Notes under the pieces: model-generated
What the model saw: the letters and a program-made list of their open reading frames with translations, nothing else
What the model was told of the DNA's origin: nothing
Databases searched by the model: none
Shown here: one piece after another, positions 31,202 to 32,700 of the stretch
Layout: every line of letters starts with the position of its first letter
Position numbering within the stretch: the first letter of the stretch is position 1
Assembly (NCBI GenBank): GCA_024638805.1
Contig: JAHEJO010000012.1
Location: forward strand, 1-32,700
Origin: Acidimicrobiales bacterium
Lineage (GTDB): Bacteria > Actinomycetota > Acidimicrobiia > Acidimicrobiales > SZUA-35
Direction of reading: 5' to 3'
Length of the DNA: 32,700 nt
Made by a program: the position numbers and the translations under genes

Positions 31202-32152
31202 TCAGTCGCCCCCGGCGCACGGGTCGGATCGCTCGACCTCTCCGACACGCCCGATCCGCATCGCCACCACCGTCAACCGACCGTCCTCGGCGGTCTCGGC
31301 GTCGAAGACGAGTCGGAAGTTGGCGTCGACCGCCTCATTGGGCTCGAACGTGAGTTGGGTTCGGTCGCCGAGGCTCCGCTCCGTGAGTTGGGCGCCGTAA
31401 GCACGGCGAAGATCCTCCGCCGAGGAACCGACCCCGACGTCGGACAGGGTGCGTTGTCCCGATGTTGTTGCTTGCGCCCGCTGTATCAGTGGGTTCTCGT
31501 CTGTTGCGTCCAGCCCGAGGATTGGGGAGTGCGGATCGCCGGCCACCCACCCGATCGTGCACGGTGCGCCGCGCTCCTGGACGATGATCGCGGCGCCGAT
31601 TTCGGCTTCTGCGTCGGTGATCCGCTGGCCGGGACGGATCCCGCCAAAACTGCGAAGACTCACCTGGGCCGAGCCGAACCCCTCGCCCGGAGCGTACACG
31701 TACACCGTAGGCGTCGAATCGAGTGACGTCTCGAATGCATGCAGCCCCGGGCTGAGGATCTGACCGACCTGCTCGGGTGGTACGACCGACCGCTGCGGCG
31801 CCACATCGAGCACTCTCGATCCCCATTCGACGGTCACATCGGCACCGGTGAGGTTGGAGAATCGAATCATTCCAGTTGTGCTGATACCGCACGGGTTCTG
31901 TTCCTGGACGTCCTCGGACAAGGGGATGATGAGGATCTCACCCGGGGGCGTGCAAAGCCCCGGATCGACACCGGGAAGAGATGTCGTCGTCCGCTGCTCG
32001 GCGGCGGTGGTGGTAGTCGCTTCAGGCACCGTGGTGACCAGCGAGGACACCGACCCCTGGACCGAAACGGTCACCTCGCCGGGTTCGGCCACACCGCAGG
32101 CGATGGTACACAGCCCGAGGACCGGGACGATCAGAGCCGATTTCAACCTCAC
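31202..32152 (-). CDS. Putative lipoprotein of unknown function
   Basis: A 316-residue exported protein. The signal peptide VRLKSALIVPVLGLCTIAC ends at a lipobox-like TIAC, followed by a Thr/Ser-rich linker (TTVPEATTTTAAEQRTTTSLPG). The folded part begins with DPGLCTPPGEILIIPL and has FSNLTGADVTVEWGSRVLDV, a beta-sandwich-like stretch. Its C-terminal half (SDVGVGSSAEDLRRAYGAQLTE...DANFRLVFDAETAEDGRLTVVAMRIG) resembles the small repeats of lipoproteins with SmpA/BamE-like topology, though I am not certain. I start at GTG 32152 because it gives a clean signal peptide. Confidence 0.72.
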   Translation of the reverse strand: MRLKSALIVPVLGLCTIACGVAEPGEVTVSVQGSVSSLVTTVPEATTTTAAEQRTTTSLPGVDPGLCTPPGEILIIPLSEDVQEQNPCGISTTGMIRFSNLTGADVTVEWGSRVLDVAPQRSVVPPEQVGQILSPGLHAFETSLDSTPTVYVYAPGEGFGSAQVSLRSFGGIRPGQRITDAEAEIGAAIIVQERGAPCTIGWVAGDPHSPILGLDATDENPLIQRAQATTSGQRTLSDVGVGSSAEDLRRAYGAQLTERSLGDRTQLTFEPNEAVDANFRLVFDAETAEDGRLTVVAMRIGRVGEVERSDPCAGGD

Positions 32153-32199
32153 GCCGACAGTATCGCACCCGAGGCCCGCCACGATTCGTGCGCCCTCGG

Positions 32200-32205
32200 T
32201 ACGAT
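32200..32205 (+). promoter_or_regulatory. Leaderless-type -10 box for the zinc-ribbon protein
   Basis: TACGAT, 7 nt before ATG 32213. It favours this ATG over the one at 32204. Confidence 0.4.
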
Positions 32206-32212
32206 GTGCACG

Positions 32213-32700
32213 ATGACGAAGTGCGGACGATGCGGGGCGAACGCGTCGGGACGCTATTGCTCGGCCTGCGGCGCGTCACTTGATGGTGCCCCCGCCGGCG
32301 GTCCCTTCGTCCTCGACGTCGACGATTCGCCGGTGACCGAACGTTCCGTCGTTGTCAAGACCGGACCGTCCCGACCGACGCTCCCACTCGTGGTGGCCTC
32401 GGCCGTTCTCGTGGCCCTGCTCATGTGGGTCATCACCCGCTCGCCGCAGGTAGTGGACCCGGCCGCGGACCCCGCACTCGTATCCGACGAAGACCCTTCA
32501 TCGACCGTACCCGAGCCGGCTGTCGCGTTTGCCGAGACGACCACCACCACCTCGGCTCCTTCTGTCACGACAGCTGCGGGGGTGATCACCGAAGATGACG
32601 CCGGGGAGTATTGGCTCGGGGAGGCGACCGGTTGGTTTGCGCTTGTGCGAACCAACGACGGACTCGTCAGGATCGATTTGGACACCGGTGAACAGGTGAA
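32213..32700 (+). CDS. Zinc-ribbon membrane protein, N-terminal part (3' end outside window)
   Basis: The open frame runs off the right edge and is absent from the ORF track for that reason. The first 25 residues are a zinc ribbon with two CxxC pairs (KCGRCGANASGRYCSACGASL). After a linker comes a transmembrane helix (TLPLVVASAVLVALLMWVITRS), a Thr/Ala-rich stretch (ETTTTTSAPSVTTAAG), then YWLGEATGWFALVRTNDGLVRIDLDTGEQV, which looks like the start of a beta-propeller-type repeat. At least 162 residues. Function unknown. Confidence 0.75.
   Translation, partial: MTKCGRCGANASGRYCSACGASLDGAPAGGPFVLDVDDSPVTERSVVVKTGPSRPTLPLVVASAVLVALLMWVITRSPQVVDPAADPALVSDEDPSSTVPEPAVAFAETTTTTSAPSVTTAAGVITEDDAGEYWLGEATGWFALVRTNDGLVRIDLDTGEQV

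Overview
The window is about 32.7 kb of GC-rich chromosome from an actinobacterium, most likely class Acidimicrobiia (inference). The support is the lexA–LysM–nrdR arrangement also found in mycobacteria, CarD, DUF3039, a DUF2510/RDD protein, a MurA with Asp at the usual Cys site, and many leaderless-type promoters (TANNNT 6-8 nt before the start codon). I see no prophage, insertion sequence, CRISPR array or biosynthetic cluster. It reads as a core-genome segment with a few unusual features.

Layout. 1-4194: lysine/diaminopimelate genes (end of a dapC-like aminotransferase, dapD, dapE), interrupted by a secreted DUF4214–sugar dehydrogenase fusion. 4366-6155: SOS and dNTP control (lexA, a divergent LysM membrane protein of the DivS/ChiZ/YneA kind, nrdR) with three LexA boxes between lexA and the LysM gene. 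6144-8254: a secreted lytic transglycosylase and a RibD-C-like reductase. 8255-8730: a long leader/intergenic region, then nrdJ, the B12-dependent ribonucleotide reductase. 11570-13258: a Pro/Thr-rich exported protein with a 27-bp tandem repeat, a structured intergenic region, and 5-formyl-THF cyclo-ligase. 13251-15439: small TM protein, RDD protein, galE, DUF3039. 15486-17332: TlpA-like lipoprotein, a peroxiredoxin interrupted by an in-frame TGA, and an acyltransferase. 17477-20620: carD, a metallo-beta-lactamase-fold protein without its metal motif, and a long acyl-CoA dehydrogenase. 20638-25355: lgt, murA, an aminoglycoside-phosphotransferase-fold kinase, a serine hydrolase and a class III cyclase, all on the minus strand. 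25449-31006: DEAD-box helicase, an N6-adenine methyltransferase overlapping metX, an Fpg/Nei glycosylase and two small proteins. 31076-32700: tRNA-Gly(GCC), a lipoprotein, and the start of a zinc-ribbon membrane protein.

The main discovery is at 16278-16733. A PrxQ/BCP-type peroxiredoxin is open on both sides of one TGA, and that TGA replaces exactly the peroxidatic cysteine codon (PxxxTxxC read as PxxxTxxU). A perfect 7-bp hairpin with a 6-nt loop starts 14 nt downstream, at the position expected of a bacterial SECIS element. I call it a selenocysteine peroxiredoxin that ORF callers break into fragments. The second signal is a 17-bp long-range stem with two internal hairpins upstream of nrdJ, a candidate regulatory leader RNA. 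A third, weaker one is a folded region just upstream of the 5-formyl-THF cyclo-ligase gene, the same neighbourhood as 6S RNA in proteobacteria.

All calls come from reading the sequence and from family knowledge. No database search or folding program was run.
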